This document shows positions 34,986 to 48,951 of a DNA stretch of 64,000 bases, in pieces (the stretch's first letter is position 1; each line of letters begins with the position of its first letter). The DNA is from Sipunculus nudus (taxonomy: Eukaryota; Annelida; Sipuncula; Golfingiida; Sipunculidae): the NCBI GenBank assembly GCA_026874595.1, contig CM049313.1:80284659-80348658 (forward strand). Reading direction: 5' to 3'. A model generated the notes under the pieces. The model did no database searches, was not told where the DNA came from, and saw only the letters and a program-made list of their open reading frames with translations. The translations under genes and the position numbers were made by a program.

Positions 34986-36536
34986 TAGTGCAAAAACCGT
35001 TAACCATACCTGTCGTGACCTTGACCTTTGACCTTTGACCTATTTTAACCAAAAACAATAGGGCACCTAGAAATTATGTTTTTCATCATCCCTGCAAGTT
35101 TCAAGGTGATTGTGGCAAAATTGTGGCCAGGAGAGTGCAGACAAACAAACAAACAAACAGACAAACAGACATACGCAACTGAGCAATATGCTTGCCGAAA
35201 TCGAAGATTTCCGGCAAGCAATAAAGTTGTGACTGTGCCTCCAACATGTATGATAATAGACAGGGCCTGGAAAGGCCGTCACGCACCGCTGCACACGCCG
35301 GCCGCCCACCGTAGGGACCCTGCCGGCACTTGCGGCGACGGCACGTGACTTCGTGGTTTGGTGAAACACGGCGCGAGATTTGACGAGACTTACAATGCGA
35401 CCCCTGAATGTGACTGCGAGTGTCCGACGCTATCCGGCGCTGCAGACCATGTGTCTGTGGCGTAAAAATGACAGAATTATAGGCATTTCTTTGAATGGTC
35501 ACGTGTTCTCGTTTCACGAGAAACGGTGCGAGATATGACGAGACTTGCGATTGAATGACTAAGAACTAGACGGATGCTGTCTAACGCCGAAAACCAGACC
35601 TTTCTATGGCAAATATCAACAGAGATAGAAGCAGGTAAACTTCGTATTTTCAAGTTGTCACGTTTTACCCCAAAATTTGGTAACCATGGTAACGGCAGTA
35701 CAAAGCTACATGTGCGGAGGAATAAGCCAATGTTCCTAGTTTCAGATACCACAAAAAAAATGGTGTCACGTTTAATATTTTTTGAGATATTGCAGAAAAA
35801 TGATATGTTACAGTGTTTCAGGTACCACGCCCCCTGGTGGCTATTTCCAAAAAAATGAAAAACTGATTTCGAGATATTTATAAATAACACAAAATATATC
35901 AATTTCAAAGCCATTGTTAAAAAAATGCAACCTGTAGGTCATATTTAATGAAATCTCGAAGACTCTCGTTTGACGAGAAACGGTGCGAGATTTTGCAAGA
36001 TTTTTGATTGGACCACCGAGAACTCACCAAGGGCTACAAGATGCAAAAAAAATGACCTCTCCAGCATAAAAACTGACAGAGTTAGAAGCTGAAAACTGCA
36101 TATTTTCAAAATTCAAAAGTTTTACCCCAAAAATAGAGAAATCTGGCAATAGCGCACTTTGGCACCTATGCGCAAAAATAAGCCCATGGTACCCAGTTGA
36201 AGGTGCTGTGATGGAAATGGCCCAATGTTTAATAGTTCTGGAGGTATAGCACGAAAACAAATTTTCATGTTTTTTCATCTGCAACGCCCCCCGGCGGCCA
36301 TTTCCAAAATCTGAAAAAAACAATTTCGAGATATTCTTGTGTTACATAAAATATCTCAGAATCCGCACGATTGCTGCAAATTTGAAAAATATCACGAAAT
36401 TCCATGATTTCTCCCCAAAATTGCGTAACCATGGTAACAGCAAATTTAAGTTAGCTACATGTCAAAAGAAAGGCCAGGTGATGACGAAAAAAATGAGCTA
36501 TTGCAGAAGTGGATAAGCCTATTTATGGCGAAGTTA
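34986..36536 (+). repeat. Satellite unit 20
   Basis: 1551 bp, A7; last unit before the CAGTAC subfamily appears. Confidence 0.95.
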
Positions 36537-38088
36537 TAGTGCAAAAACCGTTAACCATACCTGTCGTGACCTTGACCTTTGACCTTTGACCTATTTTAAC
36601 CAAAAACAATAGGGCACCTAGAAATTATGTTTTTCATCATCCCTGCAAGTTTCAAGGTGATTGTGGCAAAATTGTGGCCAGGAGAGTGCAGACAAACAAA
36701 CAAACAAACAGACAAACAGACATACGCAACTGAGCAATATGCTTGCCGAAATCGAAGATTTCCGGCAAGCAATAAAGTTGTGACTGTGCCTCCAACATGT
36801 ATGATAATAGACAGGGCCTGGAAAGGCCGTCACGCACCGCTGCACACGCCGGCCGCCCACCGTAGGGACCCTGCCGGCACTTGCGGCGACGGCACGTGAC
36901 TTCGTGGTTTGGTGAAACACGGCGCGAGATTTGACGAGACTTACAATGCGACCCCTGAATGTGACTGCGAGTGTCCGACGCTATCCGGCGCTGCAGACCA
37001 TGTGTCTGTGGCGTAAAAATGACAGAATTATAGGCATTTCTTTGAATGGTCACGTGTTCTCGTTTCACGAGAAACGGTGCGAGATATGACGAGACTTGCG
37101 ATTGAATGACTAAGAACTAGACGGATGCTGTCTAACGCCGAAAACCAGACCTTTCTATGGCAAATATCAACAGAGATAGAAGCAGGTAAACTTCGTATTT
37201 TCAAGTTGTCACGTTTTACCCCAAAATTTGGTAACCATGGTAACGGCAGTACAAAGCTACATGTGCGGAGGAATAAGCCAATGTTCCTAGTTTCAGATAC
37301 CACAAAAAAAATGGTGTCACGTTTAATATTTTTTGAGATATTGCAGAAAAATGATATGTTACAGTGTTTCAGGTACCACGCCCCCTGGTGGCTATTTCCA
37401 AAAAAAATGAAAAACTGATTTCGAGATATTTATAAATAACACAAAATATATCAATTTCAAAGCCATTGTTAAAAAAATGCAACCTGTAGGTCATATTTAA
37501 TGAAATCTCGAAGACTCTCGTTTGACGAGAAACGGTGCGAGATTTTGCAAGATTTTTGATTGGACCACCGAGAACTCACCAAGGGCTACAAGATGCAAAA
37601 AAAATGACCTCTCCAGTATAAAAACTGACAGAGTTAGAAGCTGAAAACTGCATATTTTCAAAATTCAAAAGTTTTACCCCAAAAATAGAGAAATCTGGCA
37701 ATAGCGCACTTTGGCACCTATGCGCAAAAATAAGCCCATGGTACCCAGTTGAAGGTGCTGTGATGGAAATGGCCCAATGTTTAATAGTTCTGGAGGTATA
37801 GCACGAAAACAAATTTTCATGTTTTTTCATCTGCAACGCCCCCCGGCGGCCATTTCCAAAATCTGAAAAAAACAATTTCGAGATATTCTTGTGTTACATA
37901 AAATATCTCAGAATCAGTACGATTGCTGCAAATTTGAAAAATATCACGAAATTCCATGATTTCTCCCCAAAATTGCGTAACCATGGTAACAGCAAATTTA
38001 AGTTAGCTACATGTCAAAAGAAAGGCCAGGTGATGACGAAAAAAATGAGCTATTGCAGAAGTGGATAAGCCTATTTATGGCGAAGTTA
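36537..38088 (+). repeat. Satellite unit 21, first CAGTAC unit
   Basis: 1552 bp, A8. CAGTAC replaces CCGCAC (changes at 37916 and 37918). T at 37617 (CCAGTATA for CCAGCATA). Confidence 0.95.
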
Positions 38089-39639
38089 TAGTGCAAAAAC
38101 CGTTAACCATACCTGTCGTGACCTTGACCTTTGACCTTTGACCTATTTTAACCAAAAACAATAGGGCACCTAGAAATTATGTTTTTCATCATCCCTGCAA
38201 GTTTCAAGGTGATTGTGGCAAAATTGTGGCCAGGAGAGTGCAGACAAACAAACAAACAAACAGACAAACAGACATACGCAACTGAGCAATATGCTTGCCG
38301 AAATCGAAGATTTCCGGCAAGCAATAAAGTTGTGACTGTGCCTCCAACATGTATGATAATAGACAGGGCCTGGAAAGGCCGTCACGCACCGCTGCACACG
38401 CCGGCCGCCCACCGTAGGGACCCTGCCGGCACTTGCGGCGACGGCACGTGACTTCGTGGTTTGGTGAAACACGGCGCGAGATTTGACGAGACTTACAATG
38501 CGACCCCTGAATGTGACTGCGAGTGTCCGACGCTATCCGGCGCTGCAGACCATGTGTCTGTGGCGTAAAAATGACAGAATTATAGGCATTTCTTTGAATG
38601 GTCACGTGTTCTCGTTTCACGAGAAACGGTGCGAGATATGACGAGACTTGCGATTGAATGACTAAGAACTAGACGGATGCTGTCTAACGCCGAAAACCAG
38701 ACCTTTCTATGGCAAATATCAACAGAGATAGAAGCAGGTAAACTTCGTATTTTCAAGTTGTCACGTTTTACCCCAAAATTTGGTAACCATGGTAACGGCA
38801 GTACAAAGCTACATGTGCGGAGGAATAAGCCAATGTTCCTAGTTTCAGATACCACAAAAAAAATGGTGTCACGTTTAATATTTTTTGAGATATTGCAGAA
38901 AAATGATATGTTACAGTGTTTCAGGTACCACGCCCCCTGGTGGCTATTTCCAAAAAAATGAAAAACTGATTTCGAGATATTTATAAATAACACAAAATAT
39001 ATCAATTTCAAAGCCATTGTTAAAAAAATGCAACCTGTAGGTCATATTTAATGAAATCTCGAAGACTCTCGTTTGACGAGAAACGGTGCGAGATTTTGCA
39101 AGATTTTTGATTGGACCACCGAGAACTCACCAAGGGCTACAAGATGCAAAAAAAATGACCTCTCCAGCATAAAAACTGACAGAGTTAGAAGCTGAAAACT
39201 GCATATTTTCAAAATTCAAAAGTTTTACCCCAAAAATAGAGAAATCTGGCAATAGCGCACTTTGGCACCTATGCGCAAAAATAAGCCCATGGTACCCAGT
39301 TGAAGGTGCTGTGATGGAAATGGCCCAATGTTTAATAGTTCTGGAGGTATAGCACGAAAACAAATTTTCATGTTTTTTCATCTGCAACGCCCCCCGGCGG
39401 CCATTTCCAAAATCTGAAAAAAACAATTTCGAGATATTCTTGTGTTACATAAAATATCTCAGAATCCGCACGATTGCTGCAAATTTGAAAAATATCACGA
39501 AATTCCATGATTTCTCCCCAAAATTGCGTAACCATGGTAACAGCAAATTTAAGTTAGCTACATGTCAAAAGAAAGGCCAGGTGATGACGAAAAAAATGAG
39601 CTATTGCAGAAGTGGATAAGCCTATTTATGGCGAAGTTA
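38089..39639 (+). repeat. Satellite unit 22
   Basis: 1551 bp, A7, CCGCAC marker; a standard unit lying between two CAGTAC units. Confidence 0.95.
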
Positions 39640-41191
39640 TAGTGCAAAAACCGTTAACCATACCTGTCGTGACCTTGACCTTTGACCTTTGACCTATTTT
39701 AACCAAAAACAATAGGGCACCTAGAAATTATGTTTTTCATCATCCCTGCAAGTTTCAAGGTGATTGTGGCAAAATTGTGGCCAGGAGAGTGCAGACAAAC
39801 AAACAAACAAACAGACAAACAGACATACGCAACTGAGCAATATGCTTGCCGAAATCGAAGATTTCCGGCAAGCAATAAAGTTGTGACTGTGCCTCCAACA
39901 TGTATGATAATAGACAGGGCCTGGAAAGGCCGTCACGCACCGCTGCACACGCCGGCCGCCCACCGTAGGGACCCTGCCGGCACTTGCGGCGACGGCACGT
40001 GACTTCGTGGTTTGGTGAAACACGGCGCGAGATTTGACGAGACTTACAATGCGACCCCTGAATGTGACTGCGAGTGTCCGACGCTATCCGGCGCTGCAGA
40101 CCATGTGTCTGTGGCGTAAAAATGACAGAATTATAGGCATTTCTTTGAATGGTCACGTGTTCTCGTTTCACGAGAAACGGTGCGAGATATGACGAGACTT
40201 GCGATTGAATGACTAAGAACTAGACGGATGCTGTCTAACGCCGAAAACCAGACCTTTCTATGGCAAATATCAACAGAGATAGAAGCAGGTAAACTTCGTA
40301 TTTTCAAGTTGTCACGTTTTACCCCAAAATTTGGTAACCATGGTAACGGCAGTACAAAGCTACATGTGCGGAGGAATAAGCCAATGTTCCTAGTTTCAGA
40401 TACCACAAAAAAAATGGTGTCACGTTTAATATTTTTTGAGATATTGCAGAAAAATGATATGTTACAGTGTTTCAGGTACCACGCCCCCTGGTGGCTATTT
40501 CCAAAAAAAATGAAAAACTGATTTCGAGATATTTATAAATAACACAAAATATATCAATTTCAAAGCCATTGTTAAAAAAATGCAACCTGTAGGTCATATT
40601 TAATGAAATCTCGAAGACTCTCGTTTGACGAGAAACGGTGCGAGATTTTGCAAGATTTTTGATTGGACCACCGAGAACTCACCAAGGGCTACAAGATGCA
40701 AAAAAAATGACCTCTCCAGTATAAAAACTGACAGAGTTAGAAGCTGAAAACTGCATATTTTCAAAATTCAAAAGTTTTACCCCAAAAATAGAGAAATCTG
40801 GCAATAGCGCACTTTGGCACCTATGCGCAAAAATAAGCCCATGGTACCCAGTTGAAGGTGCTGTGATGGAAATGGCCCAATGTTTAATAGTTCTGGAGGT
40901 ATAGCACGAAAACAAATTTTCATGTTTTTTCATCTGCAACGCCCCCCGGCGGCCATTTCCAAAATCTGAAAAAAACAATTTCGAGATATTCTTGTGTTAC
41001 ATAAAATATCTCAGAATCAGTACGATTGCTGCAAATTTGAAAAATATCACGAAATTCCATGATTTCTCCCCAAAATTGCGTAACCATGGTAACAGCAAAT
41101 TTAAGTTAGCTACATGTCAAAAGAAAGGCCAGGTGATGACGAAAAAAATGAGCTATTGCAGAAGTGGATAAGCCTATTTATGGCGAAGTTA
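39640..41191 (+). repeat. Satellite unit 23 (CAGTAC, CCAGTATA)
   Basis: 1552 bp, A8, CAGTAC, and T at 40720 as in unit 21. Confidence 0.95.
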
Positions 41192-42743
41192 TAGTGCAAA
41201 AACCGTTAACCATACCTGTCGTGACCTTGACCTTTGACCTTTGACCTATTTTAACCAAAAACAATAGGGCACCTAGAAATTATGTTTTTCATCATCCCTG
41301 CAAGTTTCAAGGTGATTGTGGCAAAATTGTGGCCAGGAGAGTGCAGACAAACAAACAAACAAACAGACAAACAGACATACGCAACTGAGCAATATGCTTG
41401 CCGAAATCGAAGATTTCCGGCAAGCAATAAAGTTGTGACTGTGCCTCCAACATGTATGATAATAGACAGGGCCTGGAAAGGCCGTCACGCACCGCTGCAC
41501 ACGCCGGCCGCCCACCGTAGGGACCCTGCCGGCACTTGCGGCGACGGCACGTGACTTCGTGGTTTGGTGAAACACGGCGCGAGATTTGACGAGACTTACA
41601 ATGCGACCCCTGAATGTGACTGCGAGTGTCCGACGCTATCCGGCGCTGCAGACCATGTGTCTGTGGCGTAAAAATGACAGAATTATAGGCATTTCTTTGA
41701 ATGGTCACGTGTTCTCGTTTCACGAGAAACGGTGCGAGATATGACGAGACTTGCGATTGAATGACTAAGAACTAGACGGATGCTGTCTAACGCCGAAAAC
41801 CAGACCTTTCTATGGCAAATATCAACAGAGATAGAAGCAGGTAAACTTCGTATTTTCAAGTTGTCACGTTTTACCCCAAAATTTGGTAACCATGGTAACG
41901 GCAGTACAAAGCTACATGTGCGGAGGAATAAGCCAATGTTCCTAGTTTCAGATACCACAAAAAAAATGGTGTCACGTTTAATATTTTTTGAGATATTGCA
42001 GAAAAATGATATGTTACAGTGTTTCAGGTACCACGCCCCCTGGTGGCTATTTCCAAAAAAAATGAAAAACTGATTTCGAGATATTTATAAATAACACAAA
42101 ATATATCAATTTCAAAGCCATTGTTAAAAAAATGCAACCTGTAGGTCATATTTAATGAAATCTCGAAGACTCTCGTTTGACGAGAAACGGTGCGAGATTT
42201 TGCAAGATTTTTGATTGGACCACCGAGAACTCACCAAGGGCTACAAGATGCAAAAAAAATGACCTCTCCAGTATAAAAACTGACAGAGTTAGAAGCTGAA
42301 AACTGCATATTTTCAAAATTCAAAAGTTTTACCCCAAAAATAGAGAAATCTGGCAATAGCGCACTTTGGCACCTATGCGCAAAAATAAGCCCATGGTACC
42401 CAGTTGAAGGTGCTGTGATGGAAATGGCCCAATGTTTAATAGTTCTGGAGGTATAGCACGAAAACAAATTTTCATGTTTTTTCATCTGCAACGCCCCCCG
42501 GCGGCCATTTCCAAAATCTGAAAAAAACAATTTCGAGATATTCTTGTGTTACATAAAATATCTCAGAATCAGTACGATTGCTGCAAATTTGAAAAATATC
42601 ACGAAATTCCATGATTTCTCCCCAAAATTGCGTAACCATGGTAACAGCAAATTTAAGTTAGCTACATGTCAAAAGAAAGGCCAGGTGATGACGAAAAAAA
42701 TGAGCTATTGCAGAAGTGGATAAGCCTATTTATGGCGAAGTTA
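41192..42743 (+). repeat. Satellite unit 24 (CAGTAC, CCAGTATA)
   Basis: 1552 bp, A8, CAGTAC, and T at 42272 as in units 21 and 23. Confidence 0.95.
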
Positions 42744-44295
42744 TAGTGCAAAAACCGTTAACCATACCTGTCGTGACCTTGACCTTTGACCTTTGACCTA
42801 TTTTAACCAAAAACAATAGGGCACCTAGAAATTATGTTTTTCATCATCCCTGCAAGTTTCAAGGTGATTGTGGCAAAATTGTGGCCAGGAGAGTGCAGAC
42901 AAACAAACAAACAAACAGACAAACAGACATACGCAACTGAGCAATATGCTTGCCGAAATCGAAGATTTCCGGCAAGCAATAAAGTTGTGACTGTGCCTCC
43001 AACATGTATGATAATAGACAGGGCCTGGAAAGGCCGTCACGCACCGCTGCACACGCCGGCCGCCCACCGTAGGGACCCTGCCGGCACTTGCGGCGACGGC
43101 ACGTGACTTCGTGGTTTGGTGAAACACGGCGCGAGATTTGACGAGACTTACAATGCGACCCCTGAATGTGACTGCGAGTGTCCGACGCTATCCGGCGCTG
43201 CAGACCATGTGTCTGTGGCGTAAAAATGACAGAATTATAGGCATTTCTTTGAATGGTCACGTGTTCTCGTTTCACGAGAAACGGTGCGAGATATGACGAG
43301 ACTTGCGATTGAATGACTAAGAACTAGACGGATGCTGTCTAACGCCGAAAACCAGACCTTTCTATGGCAAATATCAACAGAGATAGAAGCAGGTAAACTT
43401 CGTATTTTCAAGTTGTCACGTTTTACCCCAAAATTTGGTAACCATGGTAACGGCAGTACAAAGCTACATGTGCGGAGGAATAAGCCAATGTTCCTAGTTT
43501 CAGATACCACAAAAAAAATGGTGTCACGTTTAATATTTTTTGAGATATTGCAGAAAAATGATATGTTACAGTGTTTCAGGTACCACGCCCCCTGGTGGCT
43601 ATTTCCAAAAAAAATGAAAAACTGATTTCGAGATATTTATAAATAACACAAAATATATCAATTTCAAAGCCATTGTTAAAAAAATGCAACCTGTAGGTCA
43701 TATTTAATGAAATCTCGAAGACTCTCGTTTGACGAGAAACGGTGCGAGATTTTGCAAGATTTTTGATTGGACCACCGAGAACTCACCAAGGGCTACAAGA
43801 TGCAAAAAAAATGACCTCTCCAGCATAAAAACTGACAGAGTTAGAAGCTGAAAACTGCATATTTTCAAAATTCAAAAGTTTTACCCCAAAAATAGAGAAA
43901 TCTGGCAATAGCGCACTTTGGCACCTATGCGCAAAAATAAGCCCATGGTACCCAGTTGAAGGTGCTGTGATGGAAATGGCCCAATGTTTAATAGTTCTGG
44001 AGGTATAGCACGAAAACAAATTTTCATGTTTTTTCATCTGCAACGCCCCCCGGCGGCCATTTCCAAAATCTGAAAAAAACAATTTCGAGATATTCTTGTG
44101 TTACATAAAATATCTCAGAATCAGTACGATTGCTGCAAATTTGAAAAATATCACGAAATTCCATGATTTCTCCCCAAAATTGCGTAACCATGGTAACAGC
44201 AAATTTAAGTTAGCTACATGTCAAAAGAAAGGCCAGGTGATGACGAAAAAAATGAGCTATTGCAGAAGTGGATAAGCCTATTTATGGCGAAGTTA
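42744..44295 (+). repeat. Satellite unit 25 (CAGTAC)
   Basis: 1552 bp, A8, CAGTAC; CCAGCATA restored. Confidence 0.95.
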
Positions 44296-45847
44296 TAGTG
44301 CAAAAACCGTTAACCATACCTGTCGTGACCTTGACCTTTGACCTTTGACCTATTTTAACCAAAAACAATAGGGCACCTAGAAATTATGTTTTTCATCATC
44401 CCTGCAAGTTTCAAGGTGATTGTGGCAAAATTGTGGCCAGGAGAGTGCAGACAAACAAACAAACAAACAGACAAACAGACATACGCAACTGAGCAATATG
44501 CTTGCCGAAATCGAAGATTTCCGGCAAGCAATAAAGTTGTGACTGTGCCTCCAACATGTATGATAATAGACAGGGCCTGGAAAGGCCGTCACGCACCGCT
44601 GCACACGCCGGCCGCCCACCGTAGGGACCCTGCCGGCACTTGCGGCGACGGCACGTGACTTCGTGGTTTGGTGAAACACGGCGCGAGATTTGACGAGACT
44701 TACAATGCGACCCCTGAATGTGACTGCGAGTGTCCGACGCTATCCGGCGCTGCAGACCATGTGTCTGTGGCGTAAAAATGACAGAATTATAGGCATTTCT
44801 TTGAATGGTCACGTGTTCTCGTTTCACGAGAAACGGTGCGAGATATGACGAGACTTGCGATTGAATGACTAAGAACTAGACGGATGCTGTCTAACGCCGA
44901 AAACCAGACCTTTCTATGGCAAATATCAACAGAGATAGAAGCAGGTAAACTTCGTATTTTCAAGTTGTCACGTTTTACCCCAAAATTTGGTAACCATGGT
45001 AACGGCAGTACAAAGCTACATGTGCGGAGGAATAAGCCAATGTTCCTAGTTTCAGATACCACAAAAAAAATGGTGTCACGTTTAATATTTTTTGAGATAT
45101 TGCAGAAAAATGATATGTTACAGTGTTTCAGGTACCACGCCCCCTGGTGGCTATTTCCAAAAAAAATGAAAAACTGATTTCGAGATATTTATAAATAACA
45201 CAAAATATATCAATTTCAAAGCCATTGTTAAAAAAATGCAACCTGTAGGTCATATTTAATGAAATCTCGAAGACTCTCGTTTGACGAGAAACGGTGCGAG
45301 ATTTTGCAAGATTTTTGATTGGACCACCGAGAACTCACCAAGGGCTACAAGATGCAAAAAAAATGACCTCTCCAGCATAAAAACTGACAGAGTTAGAAGC
45401 TGAAAACTGCATATTTTCAAAATTCAAAAGTTTTACCCCAAAAATAGAGAAATCTGGCAATAGCGCACTTTGGCACCTATGCGCAAAAATAAGCCCATGG
45501 TACCCAGTTGAAGGTGCTGTGATGGAAATGGCCCAATGTTTAATAGTTCTGGAGGTATAGCACGAAAACAAATTTTCATGTTTTTTCATCTGCAACGCCC
45601 CCCGGCGGCCATTTCCAAAATCTGAAAAAAACAATTTCGAGATATTCTTGTGTTACATAAAATATCTCAGAATCAGTACGATTGCTGCAAATTTGAAAAA
45701 TATCACGAAATTCCATGATTTCTCCCCAAAATTGCGTAACCATGGTAACAGCAAATTTAAGTTAGCTACATGTCAAAAGAAAGGCCAGGTGATGACGAAA
45801 AAAATGAGCTATTGCAGAAGTGGATAAGCCTATTTATGGCGAAGTTA
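44296..45847 (+). repeat. Satellite unit 26 (CAGTAC)
   Basis: 1552 bp, A8, CAGTAC; same haplotype as unit 25. Confidence 0.95.
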
Positions 45848-47399
45848 TAGTGCAAAAACCGTTAACCATACCTGTCGTGACCTTGACCTTTGACCTTTGA
45901 CCTATTTTAACCAAAAACAATAGGGCACCTAGAAATTATGTTTTTCATCATCCCTGCAAGTTTCAAGGTGATTGTGGCAAAATTGTGGCCAGGAGAGTGC
46001 AGACAAACAAACAAACAAACAGACAAACAGACATACGCAACTGAGCAATATGCTTGCCGAAATCGAAGATTTCCGGCAAGCAATAAAGTTGTGACTGTGC
46101 CTCCAACATGTATGATAATAGACAGGGCCTGGAAAGGCCGTCACGCACCGCTGCACACGCCGGCCGCCCACCGTAGGGACCCTGCCGGCACTTGCGGCGA
46201 CGGCACGTGACTTCGTGGTTTGGTGAAACACGGCGCGAGATTTGACGAGACTTACAATGCGACCCCTGAATGTGACTGCGAGTGTCCGACGCTATCCGGC
46301 GCTGCAGACCATGTGTCTGTGGCGTAAAAATGACAGAATTATAGGCATTTCTTTGAATGGTCACGTGTTCTCGTTTCACGAGAAACGGTGCGAGATATGA
46401 CGAGACTTGCGATTGAATGACTAAGAACTAGACGGATGCTGTCTAACGCCGAAAACCAGACCTTTCTATGGCAAATATCAACAGAGATAGAAGCAGGTAA
46501 ACTTCGTATTTTCAAGTTGTCACGTTTTACCCCAAAATTTGGTAACCATGGTAACGGCAGTACAAAGCTACATGTGCGGAGGAATAAGCCAATGTTCCTA
46601 GTTTCAGATACCACAAAAAAAATGGTGTCACGTTTAATATTTTTTGAGATATTGCAGAAAAATGATATGTTACAGTGTTTCAGGTACCACGCCCCCTGGT
46701 GGCTATTTCCAAAAAAAATGAAAAACTGATTTCGAGATATTTATAAATAACACAAAATATATCAATTTCAAAGCCATTGTTAAAAAAATGCAACCTGTAG
46801 GTCATATTTAATGAAATCTCGAAGACTCTCGTTTGACGAGAAACGGTGCGAGATTTTGCAAGATTTTTGATTGGACCACCGAGAACTCACCAAGGGCTAC
46901 AAGATGCAAAAAAAATGACCTCTCCAGCATAAAAACTGACAGAGTTAGAAGCTGAAAACTGCATATTTTCAAAATTCAAAAGTTTTACCCCAAAAATAGA
47001 GAAATCTGGCAATAGCGCACTTTGGCACCTATGCGCAAAAATAAGCCCATGGTACCCAGTTGAAGGTGCTGTGATGGAAATGGCCCAATGTTTAATAGTT
47101 CTGGAGGTATAGCACGAAAACAAATTTTCATGTTTTTTCATCTGCAACGCCCCCCGGCGGCCATTTCCAAAATCTGAAAAAAACAATTTCGAGATATTCT
47201 TGTGTTACATAAAATATCTCAGAATCAGTACGATTGCTGCAAATTTGAAAAATATCACGAAATTCCATGATTTCTCCCCAAAATTGCGTAACCATGGTAA
47301 CAGCAAATTTAAGTTAGCTACATGTCAAAAGAAAGGCCAGGTGATGACGAAAAAAATGAGCTATTGCAGAAGTGGATAAGCCTATTTATGGCGAAGTTA
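45848..47399 (+). repeat. Satellite unit 27 (CAGTAC)
   Basis: 1552 bp, A8, CAGTAC. Confidence 0.95.
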
Positions 47400-48951
47400 T
47401 AGTGCAAAAACCGTTAACCATACCTGTCGTGACCTTGACCTTTGACCTTTGACCTATTTTAACCAAAAACAATAGGGCACCTAGAAATTATGTTTTTCAT
47501 CATCCCTGCAAGTTTCAAGGTGATTGTGGCAAAATTGTGGCCAGGAGAGTGCAGACAAACAAACAAACAAACAGACAAACAGACATACGCAACTGAGCAA
47601 TATGCTTGCCGAAATCGAAGATTTCCGGCAAGCAATAAAGTTGTGACTGTGCCTCCAACATGTATGATAATAGACAGGGCCTGGAAAGGCCGTCACGCAC
47701 CGCTGCACACGCCGGCCGCCCACCGTAGGGACCCTGCCGGCACTTGCGGCGACGGCACGTGACTTCGTGGTTTGGTGAAACACGGCGCGAGATTTGACGA
47801 GACTTACAATGCGACCCCTGAATGTGACTGCGAGTGTCCGACGCTATCCGGCGCTGCAGACCATGTGTCTGTGGCGTAAAAATGACAGAATTATAGGCAT
47901 TTCTTTGAATGGTCACGTGTTCTCGTTTCACGAGAAACGGTGCGAGATATGACGAGACTTGCGATTGAATGACTAAGAACTAGACGGATGCTGTCTAACG
48001 CCGAAAACCAGACCTTTCTATGGCAAATATCAACAGAGATAGAAGCAGGTAAACTTCGTATTTTCAAGTTGTCACGTTTTACCCCAAAATTTGGTAACCA
48101 TGGTAACGGCAGTACAAAGCTACATGTGCGGAGGAATAAGCCAATGTTCCTAGTTTCAGATACCACAAAAAAAATGGTGTCACGTTTAATATTTTTTGAG
48201 ATATTGCAGAAAAATGATATGTTACAGTGTTTCAGGTACCACGCCCCCTGGTGGCTATTTCCAAAAAAAATGAAAAACTGATTTCGAGATATTTATAAAT
48301 AACACAAAATATATCAATTTCAAAGCCATTGTTAAAAAAATGCAACCTGTAGGTCATATTTAATGAAATCTCGAAGACTCTCGTTTGACGAGAAACGGTG
48401 CGAGATTTTGCAAGATTTTTGATTGGACCACCGAGAACTCACCAAGGGCTACAAGATGCAAAAAAAATGACCTCTCCAGCATAAAAACTGACAGAGTTAG
48501 AAGCTGAAAACTGCATATTTTCAAAATTCAAAAGTTTTACCCCAAAAATAGAGAAATCTGGCAATAGCGCACTTTGGCACCTATGCGCAAAAATAAGCCC
48601 ATGGTACCCAGTTGAAGGTGCTGTGATGGAAATGGCCCAATGTTTAATAGTTCTGGAGGTATAGCATGAAAACAAATTTTCATGTTTTTTCATCTGCAAC
48701 GCCCCCCGGCGGCCATTTCCAAAATCTGAAAAAAACAATTTCGAGATATTCTTGTGTTACATAAAATATCTCAGAATCAGTACGATTGCTGCAAATTTGA
48801 AAAATATCACGAAATTCCATGATTTCTCCCCAAAATTGCGTAACCATGGTAACAGCAAATTTAAGTTAGCTACATGTCAAAAGAAAGGCCAGGTGATGAC
48901 GAAAAAAATGAGCTATTGCAGAAGTGGATAAGCCTATTTATGGCGAAGTTA
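47400..48951 (+). repeat. Satellite unit 28 (CAGTAC, AGCATGAA)
   Basis: 1552 bp, A8, CAGTAC. T at 48667 (AGCATGAA for AGCACGAA), a CpG-to-TpG change shared only with the next unit. Confidence 0.95.
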
